Made by a program: the position numbers and the translations under genes. A DNA stretch of 64,000 nt from an uncultured Prevotellaceae bacterium (GTDB lineage Bacteria > Bacteroidota > Bacteroidia > Bacteroidales > Bacteroidaceae). The first letter of the stretch is position 1. Every line of letters starts with the position of its first letter. The stretch lies in contig CADADN010000049.1 in the NCBI GenBank assembly GCA_902786665.1, positions 1-64,000 of the forward strand, read 5' to 3'. Below, piece after piece: positions 43,690-52,661 of this stretch. The notes below the pieces were generated by a model. The model did not search any database, was not told the DNA's origin, and saw nothing but the letters and a program-made list of their open reading frames with translations.

Positions 43690-45006
43690 TTAGCTAAACA
43701 GTTTTGCACTAAGGTTGCGCAAAGCACGCTCTTTGTCTTGCTCTTTCACCAGGAAGGATATGTTGTAGTTGGAACCGCCATAGGAAATCATCCTCACAGG
43801 GATGTCTTTCATTGCATCGGTGGCAAGGGTTTCAAAACCTAAGTTGCTCCAGTCCAAGTCGCCTACCACGCAGATGATGCACATGTGGGTGTCGACGGTC
43901 ACTGTTCCGTATTTCTTCAACTCGTTGACTATGGAACTGAGGTGGGTGTCGTTGTCGATGGTCACAGAAACGCCGACTTCGGAGGTGCAGACCATGTCGA
44001 TGGGGGTCTGGTAGCTTTCGAAAATCTCGAATACCTTGCGCAAGAAACCGGTGGCGAGCAACATACGCGAACTCTTGATTTTGATGGCGATGATGTTGTC
44101 TTTGGCTGCCACGGCCTTCATCTGGCCACGCATGGTCACGTTGTCCACGATGGTGCCTTCGGCGTCGGGTTCCATCGTGTTGAGAAGCCTGACGGGGATG
44201 CCGGCATACTTGGCGGGTTGGATGCAGGTGGGGTGGAGGATCTTGGCTCCGAAGTAAGCAAGCTCGGCTGCCTCCTCGAAGTTCAATTGGTGAACGGCTT
44301 TCGTGCCATCCACAACACGGGGGTCGTTGTTGTGCATGCCGTCGATGTCGGTCCATATCTGAATCTCTTCCGCCTCGAGGGCGGCACCAATCAGGCTGGC
44401 GGTGTAGTCGGAACCTCCACGCTGCAGGTTGTCCACTTCGCCATAAGCGTTGCGGCAGATGAAACCTTGGGTCACATACACTTGGTGCCCTTCGTTTTCT
44501 GACATCAGGGCACCAAGCTTCTCCTTGATGTGCTGTGGGTCGGGTTCAGCGTTCTTGTCTGTGCGCATGAAGTCAAGGGCGGAAAGAAGGACGGCGTCGA
44601 TGCCAACCTCGTGCATGTAGTTCACCATCATGTTCGTGCTGATGACCTCGCCTTGGGCGACAATGCTCTTCTCTTCAAAACTGGTGAAGAGGTCTTTTGT
44701 GAACGAACGCAGGTAGTTGAATTCCTCTGCAAGGAACAAGCGGGTCTTCTCGCGCCACTCCTCGGTGCTGTACAGTGACTCTACGTGTTGAAGATACCGT
44801 GCCTCAAGTGCGTTGATGACTTCGTTGGCGCCGTCGGGATTCTTCATGTAAAGGTAGTTGGATATCTCCACAAGTGTGTTCGTGGTGCCTGCCATGGCTG
44901 AGAGCACTACAAAAGTTGGGGAGCCGCCACGTGTGATGAGTGAGGCCACCGATTTCATTCGCTCGGGGCTGCCGACGGAGGTGCCGCCGAATTTCATTAC
45001 TATCAT
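43690..45006 (-). CDS. lysC: Aspartokinase LysC
   Basis: Phosphorylates aspartate in the first step of the lysine/threonine/methionine branch. KFGGTSVG at the N-terminus, the GGSDYTASLIGAALEAEEIQIWTDIDG segment (about 220-246) and two C-terminal ACT domains (about 300-438) for feedback control are present. The 438-aa monofunctional form has no homoserine dehydrogenase fused. ATG 45006 is used; ATG 44997 three codons later is equally possible. It is 40 nt downstream of ftsE. Confidence 0.94.
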   Translation of the reverse strand: MIVMKFGGTSVGSPERMKSVASLITRGGSPTFVVLSAMAGTTNTLVEISNYLYMKNPDGANEVINALEARYLQHVESLYSTEEWREKTRLFLAEEFNYLRSFTKDLFTSFEEKSIVAQGEVISTNMMVNYMHEVGIDAVLLSALDFMRTDKNAEPDPQHIKEKLGALMSENEGHQVYVTQGFICRNAYGEVDNLQRGGSDYTASLIGAALEAEEIQIWTDIDGMHNNDPRVVDGTKAVHQLNFEEAAELAYFGAKILHPTCIQPAKYAGIPVRLLNTMEPDAEGTIVDNVTMRGQMKAVAAKDNIIAIKIKSSRMLLATGFLRKVFEIFESYQTPIDMVCTSEVGVSVTIDNDTHLSSIVNELKKYGTVTVDTHMCIICVVGDLDWSNLGFETLATDAMKDIPVRMISYGGSNYNISFLVKEQDKERALRNLSAKLFS

Positions 45007-45046
45007 CTCGTTATCGTTTAGTTGTTAATCTTCTGTTTTCTCGTTA

Positions 45047-45754
45047 TCATTCCTTCGCATCTTCAGACAGGTCCATCTGACGATACTCGTGGGTGACGTC
45101 TTTCACTGTGCCGTCCTTGCAGCGATATACCGTGCCGGGGAATAGGTCGAGCAATTGGATGTTGTGGGTGGACATCACCACGGCTGTGCCGTCTTTGCTG
45201 ATTTGCTCAAGAAGTCCCACGATATGTTTCGCGGTCTCGAAGTCAAGGTTGCCCGTTGGCTCGTCGGCAATGATGATCTTGGGTTTGTTGAGCAGTGCAC
45301 GCGCGATGGCGATGTGTTGCTGCTCACCGCCGGAAAGTTCGTGAGGCATCTTCTCCGACTTGTTGGCCATGCCAACAGCTTCCAGGACGGTGTTGATGCG
45401 CTCTTTGCGCTCCTTGCGCTTGCTCCATCCGGTGGCGCGGAGCACGAAGTCGAGGTTCTTCTGGACACTGCGGTCGGGAAGCAGCTGGAAATCTTGGAAG
45501 ATGATGCCCATCTCCCTGCGCAGGGCCGGGATGTCTTTGCGACGGATGGTGTTCACATTGCGACCCAGGACTTCGGCTTTCTCAGGGTTGCTGTGGTCCA
45601 GTTCGCAATAGATGGTCTTCAGGAGAGAACTCTTGCCTGCTCCCACCTTACCTATAATATAGACGAAGTCACCTTCATTCACTTGAAAGTCCACGTCTTT
45701 CAGCACGATGTTTTCATCTTGCACGATGTTTACTTTTTGATAGTCTATCAGCAT
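45047..45754 (-). CDS. ftsE: FtsE-like ABC ATPase
   Basis: ATP-binding subunit expected to pair with FtsX. Seen: Walker A GKVGAGKS (residues 35-42; an uncommon Lys-Val where Pro-Ser or Arg-Thr is usual), Q-loop IIFQDFQLL, signature LSGGEQQ (about 140), Walker B IIIADEPTGNLD and H-loop MSTHN. The size (235 aa) fits FtsE rather than a larger transporter ATPase. It sits between hisIE and lysC, not beside ftsX, which is 25 kb away at 19900. No other permease gene is adjacent. Confidence 0.85.
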   Translation of the reverse strand: MLIDYQKVNIVQDENIVLKDVDFQVNEGDFVYIIGKVGAGKSSLLKTIYCELDHSNPEKAEVLGRNVNTIRRKDIPALRREMGIIFQDFQLLPDRSVQKNLDFVLRATGWSKRKERKERINTVLEAVGMANKSEKMPHELSGGEQQHIAIARALLNKPKIIIADEPTGNLDFETAKHIVGLLEQISKDGTAVVMSTHNIQLLDLFPGTVYRCKDGTVKDVTHEYRQMDLSEDAKE

Positions 45755-45784
45755 CTCTTATATGTCTTTTCGTTATTGGTCTTT

Positions 45785-46399
45785 TCAGTGTTTCTTCCAT
45801 TGAGGGTCGTGGCGTACTCGAAGTTCGCTTGCCAAATCCTCTATCCTAAGCCCCTTGCTTGTGAGCAGCACGATGAGGTGGTAGAGCATGTCGGCTCCTT
45901 CATATACCATGCGCTCGTTGCTGCCATTGGTGGCTTCTATCACCAGCTCAAGGGCTTCTTCCCCCACTTTCTGGGCCATGCGGTTCAACCCGTCGCGGAA
46001 GAGGCTGGTGGTGTAGCTGCCTTCTGGCATTTCCTCGTGGCGCTTCTCGATGAAGTCTTGAAGCTGGCTGAGGAAGTCGAGCGGGCGACCTTCGTTGTCC
46101 TCACCCCAGCAAGTGTCGGTGCCGGTGTGGCAGACAGGGCCGGTGGGGATGGCTCTGACAAGCAATGTGTCGTGGTCGCAATCGCTCTTGATGTCTACGA
46201 GGCGAAGGTTGTTGCCTGAGGTTTCACCCTTTGTCCACAATGTCTGGCGTGTGCGACTGTAAAATGTCACCAAACCGGTGTCAAGGGTCTTGGCCAATGC
46301 CTCTTGGTTCATATAGCCAAGCATCAGCACCTGGCGGGTGTTGGCGTCCTGGATGATGGCGGGCACAAGGCCGCCGCCTTTCTCAAAATCTATTTCCAT
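45785..46399 (-). CDS. hisIE: Bifunctional phosphoribosyl-AMP cyclohydrolase/phosphoribosyl-ATP pyrophosphatase
   Basis: Catalyses steps two and three of histidine synthesis. The HisI half (about 1-105) has VTFYSRTRQTLWTKGETSGN and the metal-binding DCDHDTLLVRA and GPVCHTGTDTCWGE motifs. The HisE half (about 110-204) has GSYTTSLFRDGLNRMAQKVGEEALELVIEA in the usual helix. The fusion is common in Bacteroidetes. It lies 27 nt after hisF and 30 nt before ftsE. Confidence 0.95.
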   Translation of the reverse strand: MEIDFEKGGGLVPAIIQDANTRQVLMLGYMNQEALAKTLDTGLVTFYSRTRQTLWTKGETSGNNLRLVDIKSDCDHDTLLVRAIPTGPVCHTGTDTCWGEDNEGRPLDFLSQLQDFIEKRHEEMPEGSYTTSLFRDGLNRMAQKVGEEALELVIEATNGSNERMVYEGADMLYHLIVLLTSKGLRIEDLASELRVRHDPQWKKH

Positions 46400-46426
46400 C
46401 GTTTTCTTCTCTCTTTTTTGAGTTTG

Positions 46427-47206
46427 TCATTGTTCCATGCCCATGTCTTGCAACCTTACATCTACACCCTCGGCGCGAAGATAGCGTTTCAGGTCGGGAA
46501 TGCCGATTTCGCCGAAGTGAAATACACTGGCGGCAAGGGCGGCATCGGCCTTGCCTAGGGTGAACGCTTCAAGGAAATGACGACGCTCACCGGCACCACC
46601 GCTGGCTATCACGGGGATGGGGAGCAGGTCGTGAAGCTTGGCGAGCGCTTCAAGGGCGAATCCTTGCTTCACCCCGTCGTGGTTCATACTGGTGAACAGG
46701 ATTTCGCCGGCACCGCGTGATGCCACTTCCTCGGCCCAGTCGAAAAGGTCGCGACTCGTGGGGATGCGGCCTCCGTTGACGTAACAGGTCCAATGCCCGT
46801 TGTCGAAACGGGCGTCGATGGCGCAGACGCAGACCTGGGAGCCGAAACGCTTGGCGATTTCGTTGATCAGTTCGGGGTGACGGAGGGCGGCACTGTTGAC
46901 ACTGACCTTGTCGGCACCGGCAAGCAGAAGGCGTTCCACGTCCGACAATTCATTGACACCACCTCCCACTGTGAAGGGGATGTTCACCTCGGCAGCCACA
47001 CGAGTCACCATGTCGGTGAAAGTCTTTCTGCCCTCATGGCTGGCTGTGATGTCGAGAAACACAAGCTCGTCGGCTCCGGCAGCACTATATGCCTTGCCAA
47101 GCTCAACCGGGTCGCCGGCGTTGCGAAGGTTGACGAAATTGGTGCCTTTCACCGTGGTGCCATCCTTCACGTCGAGGCAGGGTATGATTCTTTTGGCTAA
47201 TCCCAT
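46427..47206 (-). CDS. hisF: Imidazole glycerol phosphate synthase cyclase subunit HisF
   Basis: TIM-barrel subunit that uses ammonia from HisH to make imidazole glycerol phosphate and [16 protein letters not shown] (catalytic Asp near 11), [28 protein letters not shown] (second Asp near 130) and VIASGGAGE are seen. The size of 259 aa is standard. A 125-nt gap filled by a heptamer array separates it from hisA. Confidence 0.96.
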   Translation of the reverse strand: MGLAKRIIPCLDVKDGTTVKGTNFVNLRNAGDPVELGKAYSAAGADELVFLDITASHEGRKTFTDMVTRVAAEVNIPFTVGGGVNELSDVERLLLAGADKVSVNSAALRHPELINEIAKRFGSQVCVCAIDARFDNGHWTCYVNGGRIPTSRDLFDWAEEVASRGAGEILFTSMNHDGVKQGFALEALAKLHDLLPIPVIASGGAGERRHFLEAFTLGKADAALAASVFHFGEIGIPDLKRYLRAEGVDVRLQDMGMEQ

Positions 47207-47246
47207 GGATATGTAGGTCGCTTATGGTCTAAATACTATATAAAGT

Positions 47247-47342
47247 CTCAACTCTCAACTCTCAACTCTCAGATCTCAAATCTCAATTCTCAAATCTCAA
47301 CTCTCAACTCTCAAATCTCAATTCTCAACTCTCAAATCTCAA
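47247..47342. repeat. Heptamer array of the CTCAACT type overlapping hisA stop
   Basis: About thirteen 7-bp units (CTCAACT, CTCAAAT, CTCAATT variants). The hisA stop codon and final Glu-Ile codons lie within the array at 47332-47340, so array changes would alter the hisA C-terminus. It fills most of the hisA-hisF gap. Confidence 0.85.
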
Positions 47343-48045
47343 GCCTTGTCACATCGATGCGCCCCTCGTAATAAGCTTTGCCAAACACCACTGCGGGGAT
47401 GCCGCGGCGTTGCAACAGCTCAATGTCCTCGTTGGACGACACGCCGCCGCTGGCGATGAGATGAAGCGAGGGGTAGGCTCGCATCACTTCGGAGTACAGC
47501 TCGACGGAAGGACCTGAGAGCATGCCGTCGCGCGAGATGTCGGTGCAGAGCACATGGGTGACGCCTTCTTCCACATAATAGCGAAGGAAAGGGAGCAACG
47601 ATTCGCTGCTGTCTTCCTTCCACCCGTTGATGCTCACTTTGCCGTCACGCACGTCGGCGCCGAGAATGATGCGCTCGGGGCCATATTTGTGCAGCCAACG
47701 AGAGAACAGGGTGGGGGAGGTGACGGCAACCGAACCGACGGTGACCATGCTGGCACCGCAGCGGAAAGCCTCCTCGATGTCGGCGTCGGTCTTGATGCCG
47801 CCACCGAAGTCAACCACCAGGTTGGTTGCCTCTGTGATGGAGCGCAGGATGGAGGTGTTGACGATATGGCGTGATCTGGCACCATCCAAATCCACCACGT
47901 GGAGGCGGCGGAAACCCTGACGTTCGAATGCTTTGGCTACGGCTGTGGGGTCGGAGGCGTAAACGGTTTTGTCGGAATAGTCGCCTTTCTTCAGCCTGAC
48001 GCATTGGCCGTCGATGATGTCGATGGCGGGGATGAGTTCTATCAT
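47332..48045 (-). CDS. hisA: Phosphoribosylformimino-AICAR ribotide isomerase HisA
   Basis: TIM-barrel isomerase of histidine synthesis. ELIPAIDIIDGQCVRLKKGDY at the N-terminus (Asp near 8), VVDFGGGIKTDADI, and LCTDISRDGMLSGPS with the second Asp (about 130) are present. The 237-aa length is normal. The start overlaps the hisH stop (ATGA at 48042-48045). The C-terminus TRLEI and stop lie inside the heptamer array. Confidence 0.96.
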   Translation of the reverse strand: MIELIPAIDIIDGQCVRLKKGDYSDKTVYASDPTAVAKAFERQGFRRLHVVDLDGARSRHIVNTSILRSITEATNLVVDFGGGIKTDADIEEAFRCGASMVTVGSVAVTSPTLFSRWLHKYGPERIILGADVRDGKVSINGWKEDSSESLLPFLRYYVEEGVTHVLCTDISRDGMLSGPSVELYSEVMRAYPSLHLIASGGVSSNEDIELLQRRGIPAVVFGKAYYEGRIDVTRLEI

Positions 48046-48659
48046 GGGTGAGTGGATGGCCAGGTTTGTGCAATGTGAAGGAAATTCTCAAGTATCCGCT
48101 CTCCTACACGCCCGCTCTTTTCCGGGTGGAACTGCGTGGCATAGAAATTATCCTTGTGGATGGCGGCGCTATAGGGATGGATGTAGTCGGCTGTGGCGAT
48201 GGTGTGCTCACAGCACGGCACATGATAGCTGTGGACAAAATAGACGTAGTCTCCTTCGGCGATGCCGTCGAAGAGTGCGGTGCTGAGGCCCGTCAGGCTG
48301 TTCCAACCCATGGCAGGAATCTTTTCTTCGTGACGGGTGGGGACGAAGCGGCGGACGTCGGTGTCGAAGATGCCGAGGCAGTCGGTGTCACCTTCCTCCG
48401 AATGCCGACACATCAATTGCTGACCGATGCAAATGCCCAGGACTGGTTGGGTGAGTGAGCAAATCACTTTGTCAAGGCCATGTTGACGGAGGTATTCCAT
48501 CGCACCACGGGCCTCGCCCTGACCGGGGAAGAGCACGCAGCAAGACTGTCGCAGAGTCTCCGGGTCATCGGTGAGCAAGGGGGTTGCACCGAGGCGTCTC
48601 AAGGCACTCTCTACCGAATAGATGTTGCCGGCATTGTATTTTACGATTGCTGCTTCCAT
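48042..48659 (-). CDS. hisH: Imidazole glycerol phosphate synthase glutamine amidotransferase HisH
   Basis: Class I glutaminase that feeds ammonia to HisF. Nucleophile Cys in GICIGQQLM (about residue 77), His-Glu of the triad in TQFHPEKSG (about 180-187) and LFPGQGEARGAM are intact. The length is 205 aa. It begins 4 nt after the purU stop and overlaps hisA by 4 nt, so the cluster is tightly coupled. Confidence 0.96.
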   Translation of the reverse strand: MEAAIVKYNAGNIYSVESALRRLGATPLLTDDPETLRQSCCVLFPGQGEARGAMEYLRQHGLDKVICSLTQPVLGICIGQQLMCRHSEEGDTDCLGIFDTDVRRFVPTRHEEKIPAMGWNSLTGLSTALFDGIAEGDYVYFVHSYHVPCCEHTIATADYIHPYSAAIHKDNFYATQFHPEKSGRVGERILENFLHIAQTWPSTHP

Positions 48660-48663
48660 ACAG

Positions 48664-49527
48664 TCAACTGAAAATGATCGTTTTGTTGTGGTAGGTCAAA
48701 ATCTTCCGCTGGATGTGTTTCGTCACCGCACGAGAGAGTACGATCTTCTCCAGGTCGCGGCCTTTCAACACCAAGCTTTCAGGAGTGTCTTTATGGGTGA
48801 TGCGGACCACGTCCTGCTCGATGATGGGGCCTGCGTCCAAGTCGGTGGTGACATAGTGGCTCGTGGCACCGATGATTTTCACACCTCGCTCCCAAGCTTG
48901 GTGGTAAGGTTTCGCACCAACGAAAGCGGGGAGGAAAGAGTGGTGGATGTTGATGATGTGGTGGGGATAGGCGGCTATCATGTCCTCTGTCACAATTTGC
49001 ATGTAACGGGCAAGAACAATGAAAGTCACCTCCTTCTCACGCAACAAGGCCATCTCGGCGGCTTCCACCTCGCGCTTGTTGGAGTGGTCCTTGTTGATGG
49101 ACCACACATAATAAGGAATGTCGAACTGCTCTGCCACATAGCGAAGGTCCTCGTGGTTGCTCACTATGCAGGGGATGTCGACATCCCATTCGCCTGCCTT
49201 GTAACGGGCCAACAAGTCGTAAAGACAATGGCTCATCTTGCTGACGAAAATGGCCATACGGGGACGTATGTCGTTGAAATAAAGGCTGAAGGTCATCTGA
49301 TAGCGCTGGGCGTAAAGAGTGGAGATGTATTCCTTGATCTTGTCACGGGGAATGAGGAAATCATCCAACTCCCATTCAAGACGCATGAAGAAAACACCAT
49401 CCTGACGGTCGACATATTGGTCGAGGTAGACGATGTTCCCTTGGTTGTCGGTGATGAATTTGGTCACTTCAGAGATGATGCCCTGTTGGTCGGGGCAGTG
49501 CAGAAGCAATATGGCTGTGGGTCTCAT
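48664..49527 (-). CDS. purU: Formyltetrahydrofolate deformylase PurU
   Basis: Hydrolyses 10-formyl-THF to formate and THF, balancing one-carbon pools used by purine and histidine synthesis. The N-terminal ACT domain (AILLLHCPDQQGIISEVTKF, residues 4-80) and a formyltransferase-like domain with VSNHEDLR, NIHHSFLPAF (catalytic His) and DLDAGPIIEQD (catalytic Asp) are seen. ATG 49527 is chosen; the longer frame to 49581 crosses the promoter. It heads the purU-his-ftsE-lys cluster. Confidence 0.94.
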   Translation of the reverse strand: MRPTAILLLHCPDQQGIISEVTKFITDNQGNIVYLDQYVDRQDGVFFMRLEWELDDFLIPRDKIKEYISTLYAQRYQMTFSLYFNDIRPRMAIFVSKMSHCLYDLLARYKAGEWDVDIPCIVSNHEDLRYVAEQFDIPYYVWSINKDHSNKREVEAAEMALLREKEVTFIVLARYMQIVTEDMIAAYPHHIINIHHSFLPAFVGAKPYHQAWERGVKIIGATSHYVTTDLDAGPIIEQDVVRITHKDTPESLVLKGRDLEKIVLSRAVTKHIQRKILTYHNKTIIFS

Positions 49528-49550
49528 CTTTCTTTTCTCAAAATTCAATG

Positions 49551-49582
49551 CAAAGGTACGAATAACAGAGCGGAAAGCCAAA
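49551..49582 (-). promoter_or_regulatory. Promoter of the purU-his-ftsE-lys cluster
   Basis: On the minus strand TTTG (49582-49579) and TACCTTTG (49558-49551) are 20 nt apart, fitting the Bacteroidetes consensus. The purU ATG is 24 nt downstream. No internal promoter of this type was found before lysC. Confidence 0.75.
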
Positions 49583-49882
49583 CTTTTTTTCAGCTTTTAA
49601 GAGCTGAAGCGCTTTCGGAGGTGTCAAAGGTGCATTTTTCCTGCCTTTTCACACCAATTATCGATAGGAAATAGGGCTTTTGAGCACTTTTCATATGGTT
49701 TCCTTCCTTTTCGCTTGCGTTGTGGGGCCGATTTACATTCGGGTGGAATAGTGGCATCTTCAACTCATTTGTGCATATGGATACGACAGTGCCGTGTTTT
49801 TGTCTTTTTATGTGTGTTTTTTGTCAACATTGACAATTTTGTAAGAAAAAATCATTCTTGTTGGAAAAAAAACATAAAAAAA

Positions 49883-49914
49883 TTTGCTTTTTTGAAAATT
49901 CATATTTAATTTTG
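49883..49914 (+). promoter_or_regulatory. Promoter of the AraC-type regulator gene
   Basis: TTTG at 49883-49886 and TAATTTTG at 49907-49914 are 20 nt apart. The ATG is 44 nt downstream. The rest of the 49583-49882 gap holds only AT-rich sequence with no gene. Confidence 0.75.
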
Positions 49915-49957
49915 CAAAACCTAAAAATTTAATACCGACTCATTTATTTTCATAGAT

Positions 49958-50452
49958 ATGGCAAAGTACAACATTACGGAAAAAAAAGAAAAAGAGGCTG
50001 CTTACAGAAGCCTGGTAAGTCCTAAACTTATGGATGAACTGAAAGAGAAAATTCTTGATATCATTCTCATCCAGCAGAAGTATAAGGACAAGGATTATTC
50101 TGCGAAACGCTTGGCAGAGGATCTCGGCACAAACACAAGGTACATCTCTGCTGTTGTAAATATGCGTTTTCATATGAACTATACGTCTTTCGTCAACAAA
50201 TACAGGATTGACGAGGCAATGACCCTTTTGGTGGATAAAAGATACCAAGAGCTCAATATGGAAGACATCAGCTCGATGGTCGGTTTCTCCAACAGACAAT
50301 CCTTTTATGCTTCCTTCTACAAAATCAACGGAGTGACTCCCAGGGAGTATCGTATGAAACATTTCGCACAGCATCCTTCGCTCAAGGAGACAAAAAGGGA
50401 ACCAAAAAAGGAAGCAAGGCGTGGGCGGAAACCCGCTGAAAAAAATGTATGA
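49958..50452 (+). CDS. Small AraC-family HTH regulator
   Basis: A 164-aa DNA-binding protein with only the AraC/XylS double HTH (about 45-135): YSAKRLAEDLGTNTRYISAVVN as first HTH and MEDISSMVGFSNRQSFYASFYKINGVTPREYR as the conserved second. There is no ligand-binding domain. The C-terminus is basic with RRGRKPA, an AT-hook-like motif. Targets are unknown; regulators of this compact type in Bacteroidetes act on nearby or global genes. It is divergent from purU and followed by a structured element rather than a clear operon partner. Confidence 0.85.
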   Translation: MAKYNITEKKEKEAAYRSLVSPKLMDELKEKILDIILIQQKYKDKDYSAKRLAEDLGTNTRYISAVVNMRFHMNYTSFVNKYRIDEAMTLLVDKRYQELNMEDISSMVGFSNRQSFYASFYKINGVTPREYRMKHFAQHPSLKETKREPKKEARRGRKPAEKNV

Positions 50453-50491
50453 TTCTTATCCCTTGAAAAGGTGGGATGATTGACTTCAAGG

Positions 50492-50564
50492 AGCTGATGA
50501 GGCTTTGCTATGACACTGTTCACAATCATATAGGGTTGTGAGAGGTCGATAAGCCTCATCGGCT
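50492..50564. other. Long-range hairpin with nested stem
   Basis: AGCTGATGAGGCTT (50492-50505) pairs with AAGCCTCATCGGCT (50551-50564), 14 bp with one G-U pair. The 45-nt loop contains CACAA/TTGTG, an inner stem. A T-rich tract follows at about 50578-50590. It may be an unusual terminator of the AraC-type gene or a structured RNA. Confidence 0.5.
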
Positions 50565-50674
50565 TCTTGTTTCTAGTTGATTTTTTTCCTACTTTTCATT
50601 TGATATGGCAAGATGAGCAAATTTGTTTGGGAAAGAAATGATTAGGATGAAATAATACTATTTGATATCAATTG

Positions 50675-52624
50675 ATGAAAGATGACTTTTGCTATGCCGG
50701 AGAGCGTTTCGCTGACATACAGATGCTGAGATACCGGCTTGACGGATTCGAGAACTTGACACTCAGACAGAAGACCTATGTTTACTGCCTGGCGGAAGCC
50801 ACCTTGTGGGGGCGTGACATCACCTTCGACCAAATGGGAAAATACAACCTGAGGATAAGACGGTTGATTGAGGCGGTGGAGAGCTCTTTAGATTCGTCTT
50901 GCGAACAGAAACAGGCTGAGGCCGTAAGGGTTTATCTAAAGAGAATATGGTTCTCAAACGGAATTCATCACCATTATGGTGGGGAGAAGTTTGAACCGGG
51001 ATTCTCCGAAGAGTTCTTGAAAGAGGCGCTGCGGAGAGTAGACGCAAAGGATCTGCCGCTGGAAGCAGGGCAGGACGTCGAAGGGATGATGGATGAACTC
51101 TTCCCCGTCATCTTCGAACCTGACGTATTGCCACGACGCACCAACAAGGCTGACGGTCAAGACCTCGTCGAAACGTCGGCGGTCAACTTCTATGAAGGGG
51201 TCACACAGCAGGAGGTGGAGGACTTTTATGCTTCACTCAAGGATGCTGACGACAAGACACCGCCTTCATGGGGACTCAATAGCAAGTTGGTCAAGGTGGA
51301 TGGCGTCTTGCACGAGAAGACTTGGAGACTCGGCGGTATGTACGACAGTGCCATACGGCATATCGTGGAATGGCTGAAAAGGGCGGCCGAAGTGGCAGAG
51401 AATGAGGAGCAAAGACAACTCATCCAACTCCTTATCGCCTACTATGTCTCTGGCGACTTGAGAGATTTCGACAAGTACTCTGTAAAATGGGTGGAAAGCC
51501 ATGAGGGTGACATCGATTTCATCAATGGATTCATCGAGGTGTATGACGACCCGTTGGCCCTAAAGGCCACATGGGAGGGACTCGTGGAATACAAGGACCG
51601 CGAGGCCACCAAGCGCACCAAGACCATCAGCGACAATGCACAGTGGTTCGAGGACCACTCGCCTGTGGACGGGAGATTCAAGAAGAAAGTGGTGAAAGGT
51701 GTCACGGCAAATGTCGTCTGTGCTGCCATGCTCGGTGGTGAGGAGTATCCTGCAACGGCCATCGGAATCAACCTTCCCAATGCCGACTGGATACGTGCTG
51801 CACACGGGAGCAAAAGCGTCACCATTGGCAACATCACCGACGCATACGACAAGGCGGCCCATGGCAATGGATTCAAGGAGGAGTTTGTCATCGACAAGCA
51901 CACCCTGGAGATGGTGGAGCGCTATGGTGACTTCACCGACAATTTGCATACCGACCTGCACGAGTGCCTTGGACACGGCAGCGGGCAACTTCTCCCGGAT
52001 GCTGACCCTGATGCACTCAAGGCTTATGGAAGCACCATCGAGGAGGCAAGGGCCGACCTCTTCGGACTCTATTACATGGCCGACCCCAAATTGGTGGAAT
52101 TAGGACTGTTGCCCGACCAAGAGGCATACAAGGCGCAGTATTACACCTATATGATGAATGGTCTGATGACACAACTCACTCGCATTCGTCCGGGAAACAA
52201 TATCGAGGAGGCTCATATGCGCAATCGTGCCCTCATCGCCCGATGGACGGCCGAACACGTCGATGATGCCGTACGATTGGTTGAAAGGGATGGGAAGACC
52301 TATGTCATGATCCTCGACTATGAAAGGCTGAGAGAGGCGTTCGCACAATTGCTGGCGGAAGTGCAGCGCATCAAGAGCGAAGGCGACTTCAAGGCGGCAA
52401 GGGAACTCGTCGAACGCTATGCCGTGAAGGTGGACCCGATGCTACACAAGGAAATCCTCCAAAGGTATGAGAAGTTGAACCTCGCTCCTTACAAGGGCTT
52501 CCTCAACCCAAGACTCGTGCCTGTAAGTGACGAGCAGGGCAATATCACGGACATCGAGGTGGACTATTCTGAAAGCTACGAACAACAGATGAGACGCTAC
52601 TCAAAAGAATATGCCATGGGATGA
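50675..52624 (+). CDS. Dipeptidyl-peptidase III-type metallopeptidase (M49)
   Basis: Zn aminopeptidase removing dipeptides from oligopeptides. The M49 zinc motif HECLGH (His429, Glu430, His434) and EEARAD (Glu457 as third ligand) are intact. ATG 50675 gives 649 aa without a signal peptide, so it should be cytosolic; a TTG one codon upstream is also in frame. The HECLGH variant and size resemble Bacteroides DPP III. It is followed after 37 nt by an AlkD-like gene in the same direction. Confidence 0.9.
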   Translation: MKDDFCYAGERFADIQMLRYRLDGFENLTLRQKTYVYCLAEATLWGRDITFDQMGKYNLRIRRLIEAVESSLDSSCEQKQAEAVRVYLKRIWFSNGIHHHYGGEKFEPGFSEEFLKEALRRVDAKDLPLEAGQDVEGMMDELFPVIFEPDVLPRRTNKADGQDLVETSAVNFYEGVTQQEVEDFYASLKDADDKTPPSWGLNSKLVKVDGVLHEKTWRLGGMYDSAIRHIVEWLKRAAEVAENEEQRQLIQLLIAYYVSGDLRDFDKYSVKWVESHEGDIDFINGFIEVYDDPLALKATWEGLVEYKDREATKRTKTISDNAQWFEDHSPVDGRFKKKVVKGVTANVVCAAMLGGEEYPATAIGINLPNADWIRAAHGSKSVTIGNITDAYDKAAHGNGFKEEFVIDKHTLEMVERYGDFTDNLHTDLHECLGHGSGQLLPDADPDALKAYGSTIEEARADLFGLYYMADPKLVELGLLPDQEAYKAQYYTYMMNGLMTQLTRIRPGNNIEEAHMRNRALIARWTAEHVDDAVRLVERDGKTYVMILDYERLREAFAQLLAEVQRIKSEGDFKAARELVERYAVKVDPMLHKEILQRYEKLNLAPYKGFLNPRLVPVSDEQGNITDIEVDYSESYEQQMRRYSKEYAMG

Positions 52625-52661
52625 CAAATCGGTGACACTTGTCGAAAGATAAACCCAAATT

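Noticed and set aside
49715..49909. 64-aa frame upstream of the AraC-type gene
   Set aside because: It runs into the promoter at 49883-49914 and has no coding features.
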